Positions 35,438 to 45,937 of a stretch of DNA of 64,000 nucleotides are shown piece by piece (the first letter of the stretch is position 1; every line of letters starts with the position of its first letter). A program made the translations under genes and the position numbers. The notes under the pieces were generated by a model. It was not told the origin of the DNA. It was given only the letters and a program-made list of their open reading frames with translations, and did no database searches. The stretch is from Arthrinium phaeospermum (Eukaryota; Ascomycota; Sordariomycetes; Amphisphaeriales; Apiosporaceae), in NCBI GenBank assembly GCA_006503535.1, contig QYRS01000008.1, positions 2,418,001 to 2,482,000 on the forward strand, read 5' to 3'.

Positions 35438-36861
35438 ATGGAGGATGCTATCGGGGCTTACTTGCGGTTCCGAGAGAGCGACGTGAGGTAAGCCCCCGCC
35501 CGTTCTTGCCTTGCCCCTGCCCCTCCCGTTGCTATTGGCTCTCTGTGTTTGATGCCGATGTTTTCAGCTAATATACCTGGAGCAGTGCGGGTTCGGCGCC
35601 GCAGCTACGGCTGAAGATTGATGCCAATGCCAAGCTCTCGCTGACGCTGCCGTACGACATCAATTTTACTGTCACGCGTAGTCGCGATGATGACCGGCGG
35701 CCAGGAGATCCCGTGCTGGTTCGGTGGAGCCCGCTTATCGACGCCTTCTCGTCGTCGGGGCTGGTGCTGTTAGAGCATACGGCAGATGGTGGCTTCGCCA
35801 GGATCCCTGTTGACCACTCACGCAATCTCAAGCTGCCGGAAGAGGAACAGATCACGGTGGACAGCTGGACCCCGAACCTGGCACAGCTTCTTCCAGGGGA
35901 TAGCGTCACGCTGAAAGGGACTTTGCCGGAATGGTATCAGCGACGCCTGAAAGCGGGAAAGCGCTATACGCTGCTTTGGCCGGGCAAAGAGGTGACCATG
36001 TGGGATTGGGGCACCCTCCAAGATCATCTCAACACGGAGCTGCGCGCCAAGGACCAGAAAGAGCCACGCCTTATCCTGCCCGGCGGGTCTCAAATCACCT
36101 TCCTCGCCGAAGCCGAGGCGGAACCTTGGCCGGAGCGCGAGCGACGCGAAGCCGAGGTGGGTTTTTCCCGAGCTAACCTGAGCGAGCGAGATTGGAGGTT
36201 GATGCAGAATCGCGTGTCGCCCCCGCCTATCCAGGCCTCCGAGCGCTGTGAGGGGGCGCCGCATCTCACCATGACCCTGGCGTGCGATCCAACTGTGGAA
36301 ATTGGATGCGAACTTGCTGAAGTGTCTGTCCGGGTGTCCTACGACGCAGGGATGGACGCCCAGGCACAGCGGCCGGTGACCTTCCACACCTACGCGCTCG
36401 ACACCATGTACACCGACCGCGAAGGCTTTCGCTTCTACCGCCGCCGCCCTGGAGACCAAGACCAGGAGTGGGAGGACTGCGACGAAGATGGTGGAGCCCA
36501 AGGCTTCCTGCTGGTGGACGAGGAAGGAGACGTGACCGTCAACGTCGCGGGGCACGAGCACTTCCGGACGCTGCGCCCGGGCGAGGCCTACGAGGAAACC
36601 CGTCTGCTCAGCATGCCCGAGGATGCGCAGCCGGGCGACGCGTTCCGGTATCGGTTCAAGGGAGCCACGGTGGACTGGTGGGCTTGGGGGGACATGGACG
36701 AGCACCGCGCCACACAGGTCACGCTGCCCTCGTGGATTGCGGGGCCGGTCGTGGAGGCTGCAGGGGACGACGACAGGGCAGGTCGGCCAAGGCTGACGGT
36801 GCCTGCATCGAACGAGGTCTCGTTCGTGGTCGCAGCTGCCTCTGATTCGCCTGGCTCTTGA
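35438..36861 (+). CDS. Orphan acidic two-exon protein
   Basis: Model: join(35438..35487,35586..36861), 441 aa; donor GTAAGC, acceptor GCAG with a CTAAT branch, phase 2. The protein begins MEDAIGAYLRFRESDVSAGS and continues PQLRLKIDANAKLSLTLPYD. It has two similar-looking beta-rich halves: LVRWSPLIDAFSSSGLVLLE...LLPGDSVTLKG in the first, and VSVRVSYDAG...TFHTYALDTMYTDREG...TLRPGEAYEETR in the second. The repeated 'L.PG(D/E)' turn before a Thr/Glu strand suggests tandem beta-sandwich modules. No signal peptide or catalytic motif. I recognise no named family; it appears to be a fungal hypothetical protein. Confidence 0.7.
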
Positions 36862-37213
36862 TGTATGTCGTGCATTGGCAGGGGTATTGTCTGATGACTC
36901 ATGTAGGTAGTCGCGCGTGGCTTACATACATGCATCAAATAGGTCCTAGCCAAATTACGTTCGAGCAGAATGGCGTGGTCTGGGATGGGGGCCGTGTTCA
37001 CAATAAATACATATCTGCGAAAGATGCATATACTTGCAATTCTCGAATGAGCTTCCCCAGGCAGCAACTGGGGTACTGACAAACGTCCCCCTGTCTCCGT
37101 CAGCCCTACTGCAGGCTGCGAAATTACAACATCTTATACATAACGCCACAGCCCCCTCGCGGGAATGGGGAACAGAGCTTGCTACACAACTACTTTCTAA
37201 CACTTTCTCCAAC

Positions 37214-38232
37214 ATGTCTGATGATAATACCATGGTGCCAAACTGGATGAGAATGTATGTGTCTACCTCTTTCTGACCCCGCACACACCTGTCATGCCAC
37301 TCACTGATTATTCCACTCCCAGTCTTTTGCTGCTCCTGAGCGGGGCCTCTTTCGTCCCTCAGCTGGGACGTCTGTATTCGCGAGGGGATAGCTCGGGCAT
37401 CTCGCGGTACTATGTGCTGTTCAATCTCATCAGCGCCACGGAGCAGCTCACCCTGGCGCTGGCCTTGCTTGTGAATATCGACGAAGGCGGCGGCTCGGAC
37501 TTCTTCTTGCACAACCCGCTTACTCTGGGTGACCGTCTCAACATCGCCCAGCTCGTCGCCGTGTGGTTGCTGTCACTTGTCGTGTAAGTGCATCTGTCAC
37601 TACTCTCCGCTTTGACCTGTCCGTCCCTCGCCCCAAAAGCCCCAGCGGCTGACAATAAGCCCACCCACAGTTTCCTCCTCTGCCTCTACTACCCCTCCAC
37701 CCACCGCGACGCCTCGAACAGGCAAGCCACAGCCATCTACACCTCCTTCCTCCTAATCTCCCTGCTCCCGGCCCTGGTCCTGCTCTGGACCCCGCCCGCA
37801 GACCGCGAAGACCGCCGCTGGCTGCCGGCCCTCTTCCAAGGCGCGCACTCGCTGTGGCTCTCGCCCCTCGTCACGCTGCTGGGCCTGGCCGCCGCCTTCT
37901 TCCAGCTCCGCGAGATGCGCGGCTCTCCTCCTACCCCGGGTGACCACCACCAGTCGGCGCTGAGCCTCGTCGGCCTCGCGGCCCAGGCGGCCGTCTTCGC
38001 CATCGTGGCCGTCTCGTGGGCGCTCCGCGTCGTGTTCCCCTGGTCCGAGGTCCCGGCCGATACCCGGCTGGGGCTCGGGTTCTTGGTGTCGTGGTATCAG
38101 CTGGTCGGCTGGGCGGCCGTTGACAATGCTGTGTTTGCGCTGGTGCAGGGGGTGGTGTGGTGGGCGGTGCTGCGGCGGGTCGGGGGCGTGGGGACGGGGG
38201 AGGGGAGAGGGAGCCCCTTATCGGTTAATTGA
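37214..38232 (+). CDS. PQ-loop repeat membrane protein
   Basis: Model: join(37214..37254,37323..37583,37671..38232), 287 aa, phases 2 and 2. Just after a short N-terminus lies SGASFVPQLGRLYSRGDSSG then ISRYYVLFNLISA, a PQ-loop (first TM ending in Pro-Gln). Six to seven hydrophobic segments follow (FLLCLYYPS, SFLLISLLPALVLLW, LGLAAAFFQL, GLAAQAAVFAIVAVSWAL, DNAVFALVQGVVWWAVL). PQ-loop proteins include lysosomal/vacuolar cystine and basic amino acid transporters and SWEET-like carriers. The substrate and membrane are not predictable here. The C-terminus is a Gly-rich tail. Confidence 0.75.
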
Positions 38233-38907
38233 AAGGGCTGGGCTGGTTGGTCGTGGTTTATTGGCTGTTCATCGCTGATGTATGGAACGCTGGACGCATA
38301 ACTGATTTCTATCTCGTCGAGCTCTGATTTTGGTCGCATCCGTGTTGTATAGCCTTCTAGAACAAGGTTGGTTGAGAGATAGGATACCCCTATCGTAAGT
38401 AGCTACTTTATAGAATTATGGAAAGCCTCAGGCCTTCATTCCACATTCATGTACCACCTTGCCCAACTACCCATCCTCACTCGAGAAGTTGGCAGATGAA
38501 GCATCATCTCCCATAGCCATTATTCGATATGTCGATGCGAGACGCGAGTAACAATAATAAAGGGGGGGTTCAACCACAGTCCGCGATCTGGGTCGTGCCC
38601 CACAGCCCCCAAACTCTTACCAGAACATCGAGAATTCTAAATCGCCGGTGCCATGTGCGGAAGCAACCTGCTCATTATGAGTATGACCAACCTAACGTAT
38701 CTCCGGTTACCTACCTGCTCCCCAAGCCTAAATAAAACATGTTGACTGGAGTACTCGTACTCGGCCGCAAGACCAACACCACCCTTCTGTGCTGCGTCTC
38801 CCCTATCTTCTGTCGATACATCACCATCCATCTGTACAAGATCAATCAATTCTGCCGCCATACAAGTAAGTCGCCCAATCCCAATCCCAATTGAATAAAC
38901 CGCCATA
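38233..38907. other. Intergenic, promoter of the phosphoesterase
   Basis: About 670 bp without coding character, between the PQ-loop gene and the metallophosphoesterase, both on the plus strand. A pyrimidine-rich stretch (CCAATCCCAATCCCAATTG, 38876-38894) immediately precedes the phosphoesterase start. Confidence 0.4.
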
Positions 38908-39927
38908 ATGCCCGCCATCAAGACCCGCTTCCTCATCATCTCCGACACCCACGGCCAACAGTTCGACACCCAGGGCGCCCAGCAAGCCGACCCAGACGTC
39001 GTCATCCACTGCGGCGACCTGACCGACGAGTCCAAGATCGACGAGTTCCGCACCACTTTGGACCTCCTGCGCCAGCTCCCCGCGCCCCTCAAGCTGGTCA
39101 TCCCGGGCAACCACGACCTGACCCTGGACGAGCCCACCTTCCGGCAGCGGCTGGCGGAGGCGACGCAGATCATCGAGCCCGAGCTGGTGACCAGGAACTT
39201 TGGCGCGCCCGGCGAGCCGCGGCGGCTTTTCGAGCAGGCGGCCAAAGATGCCGGAGTTGTGTTGCTCGACGAGGGAAACCACGTCTTCGCGTTGGCGAAC
39301 GGGGCGGTCCTGCGCGTCTACGCGAGCCCCTTTACCCCGTCGCGGGGCGGCTGGGCTTTCCAGTACCCACCCGGCGAGAGGCACGACTTCGCCATCGCCG
39401 ACGATACCCAGGTCGTCGTCACGCACGGCCCGCCGCACGGGATCATGGACTACACCGACTCCAAGCGGCGGGCCGGCTGCCCCCAGCTCTTCGGGGCCGT
39501 GGCGCGGGCGAAGCCGCTACTTCACTGCTTTGGCCATATCCACGAGGGCTGGGGCGGCAAGCTGGTGGCTTGGCGGGATCCTCCACCTCCTCTTAGTGAG
39601 GATGAGCAGCACGAGCCGTCGCACTTTACGCATATCGATAACGGGCGGTCGGTGGTGGTGGAGAAACTGTCTAACCTGAAGAAGGGGCGGTTCGACGATG
39701 CGGACACGGCCGATTCGAAAGCCGAGAGAGCGCAGGGCTATGCGCGTCAAGGATACTGCAGCACGAGCCACTGTTCGGGCGACGCTCATCCCCTCGTTCC
39801 GGGATTGCAGACTCTGTTTATCAACGCTGCGATCGAAGGGAGAGACGACATCTCACCTTTTCAGCCACCGTGGATTGTTGACATTGAGCTGCCACAGGCC
39901 GCGGGACCGAAGCCAAACGGGCAGTGA
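38908..39927 (+). CDS. Calcineurin-like metallophosphoesterase
   Basis: A single exon of 339 aa. All five metallophosphoesterase blocks are visible: FLIISDTHG (block I, D-x-H), VVIHCGDLTD (GD), LVIPGNHDLT (GNHD/E), VVVTHGPPHG (block IV His) and FGHIHEGWG (GHxH). These residues bind a dinuclear metal centre. Domain order and length fit the MPPED1/2-type cytosolic phosphoesterases common in ascomycetes. The ~90 residues after the last motif are lower in complexity and Ser/Asp-rich. Start ATG 38908 places the first motif only eight residues in, as usual in this group. The natural substrate is unknown. Confidence 0.88.
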   Translation: MPAIKTRFLIISDTHGQQFDTQGAQQADPDVVIHCGDLTDESKIDEFRTTLDLLRQLPAPLKLVIPGNHDLTLDEPTFRQRLAEATQIIEPELVTRNFGAPGEPRRLFEQAAKDAGVVLLDEGNHVFALANGAVLRVYASPFTPSRGGWAFQYPPGERHDFAIADDTQVVVTHGPPHGIMDYTDSKRRAGCPQLFGAVARAKPLLHCFGHIHEGWGGKLVAWRDPPPPLSEDEQHEPSHFTHIDNGRSVVVEKLSNLKKGRFDDADTADSKAERAQGYARQGYCSTSHCSGDAHPLVPGLQTLFINAAIEGRDDISPFQPPWIVDIELPQAAGPKPNGQ

Positions 39928-40187
39928 GGCTGCGGTGAACGATAGTGGAACAACTACTGAACGACAACAATGAGAGACCCCTATTTTTAAGACGCGATGC
40001 CGAGCTGATCTTTCGAGGTGAGATCCGAGAAGCAACTAGCCAGGTTCACTACGATGAGATAAGAAGACTCAATGAAAGCCATTCTACAACATCAAGCCAG
40101 GGCTCACCGGGGAGCAGATATCAGTTCGTGTAGGATCTCGTCACGATCCCACCAGGATCGTCCAGAGAGTGACTGGGACGCAATTCG

Positions 40188-40940
40188 ATGAAGCCAAAGA
40201 GGATTTGTACCGCCGCAGACCAGGTCATTCAATCCCTTCCTTTCTTCACTGTCACTAACTCAAGCTGGGAAACCCTTGGAAGCGAGACGCATCTAACAAT
40301 CTACTCGCTGCGGCACGCTATCCGCTACCTCTTCGTGGACATCGACATAGGCACCTGCCATCTTACCAACCAAGCACACATCATTGCCAACGCCGGCATC
40401 CGCTTGACCCGCACCAACACAGTCCGCGACGGGCTGGGTTCCCGCCTGGCAGGCATCATCTACGACCAACGAACCACGCCCTACGACGCCATGAATACAA
40501 TGGCAATCCGACTGGCCCAGAGGATCCTCGCAGCCCTGCTTTACGTCGGCGAAAACATGTGGAGGCTGCGTTACATTCAAGCCCGCAGCTTCCTCAAGAA
40601 CAACCCGAGGCCCAACATTGTTAAAACCGCCACCAATGCCGCACGCACGCACGCACGAACGACTTTTTTTTTTCTAACTTCAATGATGATGGCGATGGAG
40701 GTGGCGCCAGCAGCACCATCGCCCCCCGAGGAGGGCCCATGGACCAAGGCCGGCGTCGTCGCCGCCTACGTCTTCGGCACCATTGGGGCCGTTGCCGCCC
40801 TGTATAAGGGCTGGGGCAAGGTCAAGGAGCGCCTGGTGCGCCGTCGCGCTTCCACCCCCCAACCTCGAACGCCGCGTCGAGGAGGGCGAGGCCAGCACCA
40901 CCATCACCACCCCAGCACTACATATGTTACTAGGTTATGA
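40188..40940 (+). CDS. Possible gene with C-terminal membrane segment
   Basis: The 250-codon frame shows strong third-position C preference between 40310 and 40640 (IRYLFVDIDIGTCHLTNQAH, MAIRLAQRILAALLYVGENM), so it is or was coding. Near the C-terminus is one hydrophobic span (GVVAAYVFGTIGAVAALYKG) followed by a basic tail. The stretch at 40664-40685 (run of T, then CTAAC) resembles an intron 3' end, so the real structure may differ. A related relic at 41450-41503 reads ARSFLENDLKPNIVNTA against ARSFLKNNPRPNIVKTA here. An upstream frame at 39990-40130 could be an earlier exon. No family recognised. Confidence 0.45.
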   Translation: MKPKRICTAADQVIQSLPFFTVTNSSWETLGSETHLTIYSLRHAIRYLFVDIDIGTCHLTNQAHIIANAGIRLTRTNTVRDGLGSRLAGIIYDQRTTPYDAMNTMAIRLAQRILAALLYVGENMWRLRYIQARSFLKNNPRPNIVKTATNAARTHARTTFFFLTSMMMAMEVAPAAPSPPEEGPWTKAGVVAAYVFGTIGAVAALYKGWGKVKERLVRRRASTPQPRTPRRGGRGQHHHHHPSTTYVTRL

Positions 40941-41449
40941 ATGACCTGAAACGGAAGCAGGGGCAGCGCTGAAAACGATCGTCTCTCATAAACCGATTAT
41001 TCCGCCAGATTATACTACTGGAGTAGGAGTAAACGAGATAAGAGCACTCTGGTGCCATTGGCATAATACTGTACAAAGCGTTTATCCCACTAAATATAGC
41101 ATCTGATTCCGTTAAGTAGTCCACAGTTGCACTAGACTACCAATCTATATTCATTTATCCTTGAGACTCAAGAGTGGCGCCGATTTAAGATAAGTCGCTG
41201 TCAAGACGACGTCCAGGGTGACGGTGAAGTCCTGGTTGCAGAGGGCCTCGATGACGCGGATATCAAAGGAAGGTTTCGAACGCTACCGCTAAGGCAAACC
41301 GGCCGTACGGGAACTCATGACAAGCTGAATACTTACTCCTATTTCATCCAATTCCACGACATGGACGACTCCAATAAATGCGAGAGACTGGCCGACCTCC
41401 ACAACTGTCCTCTAGACGAGATCGAACTCAACACCTCATTGAGTATGTA

Positions 41450-41503
41450 GGCCCGCAGCTTCCTCGAGAACGACCTGAAGCCCAACATTGTCAACACCGC
41501 GTC
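41450..41503 (+). pseudogene. Fragment of the 40.2 kb gene
   Basis: GCCCGCAGCTTCCTCGAGAA and the following bases match 40581-40633 at most positions and translate to ARSFLENDLKPNIVNTA. Surrounding sequence does not continue the match. Confidence 0.55.
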
Positions 41504-41664
41504 GTTTCCGGGTGTATATCCATGTGGCTAGGGTCCTAGAGACCATCTACGACGAGGGCTACCCCGGTCCTCGCTCGGTCGTCGTCCGCAGTCAAGTCGA
41601 TTGGGCGAGGAGCGGATGAGCCCTGTGGCAGTGATGATGGAGCGTCTGCTGTTACAGCACATAT

Positions 41665-41745
41665 GATAGACCCCTTCTGAAGGTCGCCTTGAGCAGCTGT
41701 GGCTATGTCTCGAGTGTAGCCCAACTCTCTCTCGATGAGGTCTGG
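41665..41745 (-). pseudogene. Metallopeptidase-SGNH gene fragment
   Basis: The minus frame reads DLIERELGYTRDIATAAQGD then LQKGS. The intact gene (exon 1, residues about 35-60) has TLIEREMGYARDIARAAQGD then LQKGA. The match ends on both sides and the zinc motif is not present, so this is a short relic of a paralogue. Confidence 0.65.
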
Positions 41746-41910
41746 TTCACAGTATGCGGGTTGGCGCGCATTTGGACATTGAGTATGTGGCAATCAACTG
41801 GAAGAAATAGTCATTAGTGCGACCGAGTTTGGTCATGAGAGGTGGGATGTCTTAGATGACTTACGAGGACCTCTGGGCGCTGCGGTTCTTGGGAGATTCC
41901 TGATGGCGAC

Positions 41911-42102
41911 CTAGCCAAGCAAGCCGGCGGTCCGGATCAGCTCGAGAGAATACGTCAGGAAAGTGGATATCGCACCCGCCAGACCTCCTCCACATAAGAG
42001 CCGGCACCAGGGGTTTTCTCGTTCAGGAGATGATCCGATCAAGGCGGCGCGGTATTTCTCGTAGGCGAGGAGGTTGAGACCTGAAGAGGGGAGATTGAGC
42101 AC
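41911..42102 (-). pseudogene. Mitochondrial carrier fragment
   Basis: The minus frame reads SGLNLLAYEKYRAALIG and, after a short gap, LLCGGGLAGAISTFLTYSLE then LIRT. This is the end of one helix pair and the start of the next in the mitochondrial carrier family, where the signature would be TYPLDLIRTR; here P is replaced by S and the sequence stops after RT. Only about 60 residues of a ~300 residue carrier remain. Confidence 0.6.
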
Positions 42103-42289
42103 GAGGGTGCAAACAGGTGGGATTCGGCGCCTAAAAAGGATATTATTCCAGGTTATTCCAGTGGATACAACATCGTAGTTCAGTCACATAACCAGAGTCA
42201 TAATCAGTTCCATCTCAGGGTATCTCTCTTCATCTATGAGCGCGCCTTTCGTTTTTTATATTTTCATGTTACTTAGATTTGCGATTTCT

Positions 42290-43892
42290 CTAGTCCTTGT
42301 CCAACCGCACTGCCGCGCTCTTCTCAATCACGTTCAAGTTGACGCCGTGGCCCAGCAGCTCGCGGATGTTGCTGATGCCGTACTTGATCATGGTGGGCCG
42401 CTCCAGGCTCAGCCCGAACCCGTAGACCTTGTAGTCGCTCGGCAGGCCCATGGCCTCGAGCATCTCCGGGCGGAACATGCCGCTGTTGCCGATCTCGATC
42501 AGCTTGCCCAGGCCCTCGTGGAAGCTGAAGATCTCCATGCTCGGCTCCGTGTACGGGTTGTACGCCGGCTTGAACTTGAGGTTCTTGACGCCCATCTTGT
42601 CAAAGAAGATCTGCATGAACTCCATCAGCCCGCCCAGCGTCAGGCCGTAGTCGCCGATCACGCCCTCCACCTGGTGGAACTCGCACAGGTGCGTCGCGTC
42701 GACGGACTCGTTGCGGAAGACGCGGTCGATGGAGAAGTACCGCACCGGCGGCGACCGGCCGTCCCTGCTTTCCGAGGCCAGCTTGTACAGCATCGACGCC
42801 GAGGTCGACGTGGTGTGTGTGCGCAGGACCAGTCGGAGCGACTCGTCCTCGGCCCAGGGGTACCGGTAGCCGATGGAGCCGTACTTGCCCTTCTCGTGGA
42901 CCTCCCGCACGTTCTCAAAGTACTCTTGGTAGTTGCGCTTGTCGTTCTCGTCTTCGGGGCCGGGACGGTCTGCCGTCTTGGGATCGGAAATGTAGAAGGT
43001 GTCCTGCAGATCACGAGCAGGATGTTGCTGGGGCACGAAGAGGGTGTCGAAATTCTGCAGCAAGACTCAAGTCAGTGAAATGTGGGCAAAAGGTTGAGAG
43101 AGGCGGTTGATAACATACCCAGAATCCCGACTCGACGAACTGGCTTGTAGGCATCTCCTTGAAACCCATCTCGAAGAAGATTTGTCTGAACTCTCCGCGC
43201 ACCTTGCCCAGAGGGTGCAGGGCACCGGCGTGCTGGTCCGCACCCAGGGCCTCGAAGTTGTAGGGCTTGAAAGTGGCCGTCTTCCACGAGCCCGAGGCTA
43301 GCATCTCGGCCGTGAGGTCGGTCTCCTCCTTGATCATCTCGAGCGCGAACTTCTCGCCCTTGGATATCCGGAAGGAGAAGGTCTTCTGCAGGCGCAGGAG
43401 CTTGCGCTTCTTCAGGTCCGTGATGATCTTGGGCTCGTGCGTCTTGGTCTCCTGGATGACGCGCAGCTGGTCGCGGGTGGTGTCGGTGATGGAGTCGGTC
43501 AGGGCGACGAGCTTGTCGCCGTCCTTCTTGATCCACTTCTCCTTGAAGGCCTTGCCCTGGCCCATCTTGGTGACCGTCTTGTCGCCGATGGCGGTCTCGA
43601 GGTCCTTGATCGACAGGCCCTCCATGGCCTTGTGGACTTCGTTGAAGACGCGGGCCTCGTGGGAACCCAGGCTGACAATGGTCTCGGCCTCGGGCTCGAG
43701 GACGGCCTCTTCGCGCTCGACCTGTTCGTAGGTGGTCATGGATCGGGAGGTGAGGCGGTCGAGCGTGGCCTTCATGGTCTCGAAGGGCACCGCGGGGAAG
43801 ACATCGCTCGACGAGATCTGGTCGGTCTTGTCGAGGGCCTGGAGGACCTCGGGGATGAGGTCCTCGGTAGACTTGGTAGCCGCGGGCGCCAT
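42290..43892 (-). CDS. FRS2: Phenylalanyl-tRNA synthetase alpha subunit, cytosolic
   Basis: Model: complement(join(42290..43054,43119..43892)), 512 aa, close to the ~500 aa of yeast Frs2; start ATG 43892 gives MAPAATKS. It charges tRNA-Phe with phenylalanine in a heterotetramer with the beta subunit. Class II core motifs are visible: [18 protein letters not shown] (motif 1), [19 protein letters not shown] (motif 2, Arg-Glu-His region) and [15 protein letters not shown] (motif 3, G-x-G-x-x-x-E-R). The N-terminal ~230 residues with winged-helix, DNA-binding-like segments are typical of the eukaryotic alpha subunit. One intron, phase 0, falls between motif 1 and the core. No anomalies seen. Confidence 0.95.
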
Positions 43893-44440
43893 GGTTTCCA
43901 ATTGTCGGTATCGGAAATTGTGGTGATTCTGCGAGGAGTCAAGAGCGACGACGTGGTGGTTGGACTTTTGGGCTCTTTCCCGCAGTTGTTTGACTCACCC
44001 GGAGTTACCCAATTGCCTTTGAAATGGAGGGGCAAGTGGGGGCCGACTTCGCGCAGCCCACCTTCCACAACCACACAATTTTCCGCCAGAGACCCCTCGA
44101 TTTATGCACTTACAAGCTCTTATCGATACCACCAGCGCCGCCAATGCAATACATTGGCCGCAATGCAGATGAAGACGCAATTGGCATACTGGATAGGCTT
44201 CATAAATAGATAAACTCGCAACTGATTTGGAGCCAGAAGTTATGGAGCGAGACAATATCTATTTATTCAGTCTGCCTAAAAAACAGTGTCCGGAAATTGT
44301 ACAATCCGAAATAAACCACCATCTCCGTCGGAGGAGGAACGCCATGAACACCGTGAATTTGTCTATACCGCCGAGGAAAAAGACCACCCAAATCATAATC
44401 AAATAATGCGCCGAGCCCAGTCCTCGTAGCGAAGCTCTTT
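43893..44440. other. Intergenic, FRS2 promoter
   Basis: About 550 bp upstream of FRS2 and downstream of the SET gene (both minus). The minus strand shows a purine/pyrimidine-rich stretch just before the FRS2 start. No further gene seen. Confidence 0.4.
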
Positions 44441-45937
44441 TCAAGCCTCCACGTTCGAGTTCCAGTTCATTCTCCTCTTGGTCCGCAGCATCCAGCTCCA
44501 ATGTGCCCAGGGGTCCCTAACGAGATCCTGCATCGCGAGAACATCCGAGTCTTTCGGTCCTCCCGCAGCCAGACCGTGCTGAATGGCCAATCGTGCGTCT
44601 ATGATCAATTTTGTCAGCCAACTTATACCAGGGAAAAAAAAGAACGCCAGCGCAAAAATATGTAGGTGACAGGTACAGAAAGAAAAAAGACTTACACTTC
44701 GAAGCAATCCAAGGCTCCCCCGCCCCATTATACTCCAGCGCCGCATACGTATACGCCTCGTACATGGACGACCAGAGCCGCTCCTGCTCAAACAGCGAGA
44801 CCATGAGCTCGCCCATGCCGGGGGTCGCCTGCGAGCTGGGCTCGTAGTCGCGGAACTGCCGGCGCAGCTGCTCGATCTGGGCGATCCGGGCGTCGGAGGC
44901 GGCCGCCGCGTGCGCGTTCTGCGCGCACAGGCTGCACGAGCAGGGGAAGTGCCACGACGTGTCGAGGCGCTGCAGCCGCTCCGCCCGCGCCTGCACTGGG
45001 TCGATGTACGACACCGTGATCTCCTCGCCCGCGGCGATGGGGCGCACGGCGTGGATGTTGTGCGTGAAGGTCTCGGAATCGAAGTAGTAGTCGGCGTTGG
45101 GCCGGCAGTCGTGGTTCATGCGGGAGACTGGGAGAGGTTAGTCAGTGCTTATATGGCGGGTGATGAATGCCGGTGAGTAAGCTTACTTTCGGGAAAGACG
45201 GTGTACCAGGACTCGCGCTCGCCCTCCTCCTGCTTCTCCACGACGCCCGTGTTGTCGATGTCGAAGGCGTTGGTCAGGATGATCTTGTTGACGCGCGAGT
45301 TGTGGTCCTCGGCGCCGTCGTGGGTGGAGAGGTTCATGAAGATGTTGCGGTGCCGCTCGGGCAAATAATTAATCCCCTCGCCCTGCATCTGGTGGATCTG
45401 GCTGGGCTCCAGCTCGTAGAAGACGTCGTAGTCGATCATGACGGACGGCGTCGTGCTCATGATGTGGTCGCCGACCTGCAGGTTCCGCGTCGCGATCAGG
45501 CCCATCCCTTTCCCCGGGACCGCCTCGATCCGCCACCGGTCGCTCGTCTCGGCGTTGAGGTTCGTCATCTCCGCGTAGATCTCGGGCTCCCGGAAGATGC
45601 GCGACCGCTCCACCTCGCCCGCCCGCCGCGCCGTCGTCAGCATCATGATGCCCCGGCCGTTGGCGAAGTCGGGCGCCGAGTAAATACAAAATTCGCGCTT
45701 CCCGTTCTCCATGCACGGCTTCGAGAACCGCCAGGTCGCCGGCGTCAGCACCGTCTGGTTGGCCTCCTCCAGCAGTATCGCGCCGCTCCCGGGCAGGCAG
45801 GCGCCGCCGTCGCTCCCCAGGAGGTCGCCGCCGATCAGGGACGAGGACTTGCACGAGCCGAAGTCCGGCAGGTGCGAGAGGGGCTCCTTGGCGAGCCCCA
45901 GGGCGGGAAACAGCAAGGCGAGGTATAACGGCCCCAT
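44441..45937 (-). CDS. SET-domain protein with N-terminal signal peptide
   Basis: Model: complement(join(44441..44598,44696..45127,45187..45937)), 446 aa; both introns in phase 1. The start MGPLYLALLFPALGLAKEPL is a good cleavable signal peptide. The segment CMENGKREFCIYSAPDFANG is followed by a SET domain that opens with IEAVPGKGMGLIATRNLQVGD. The catalytic NHxCxPN motif appears across the first intron as SRMNHDCRPNADYYFD, then GEEITVSYID. A post-SET-like CSCSLC cluster follows. SET proteins methylate lysines and are usually nuclear or cytosolic, so a secretory signal is odd; it marks a family of uncharacterised fungal SET proteins. The substrate is unknown. Confidence 0.82.

Noticed and set aside
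42236..43078. Long plus-strand open frame (280 codons)
   Set aside because: It is the antisense shadow of FRS2 exon 2, caused by high third-position GC.
45167..45928. Plus-strand open frame (253 codons)
   Set aside because: Antisense shadow of the SET gene exon 1.
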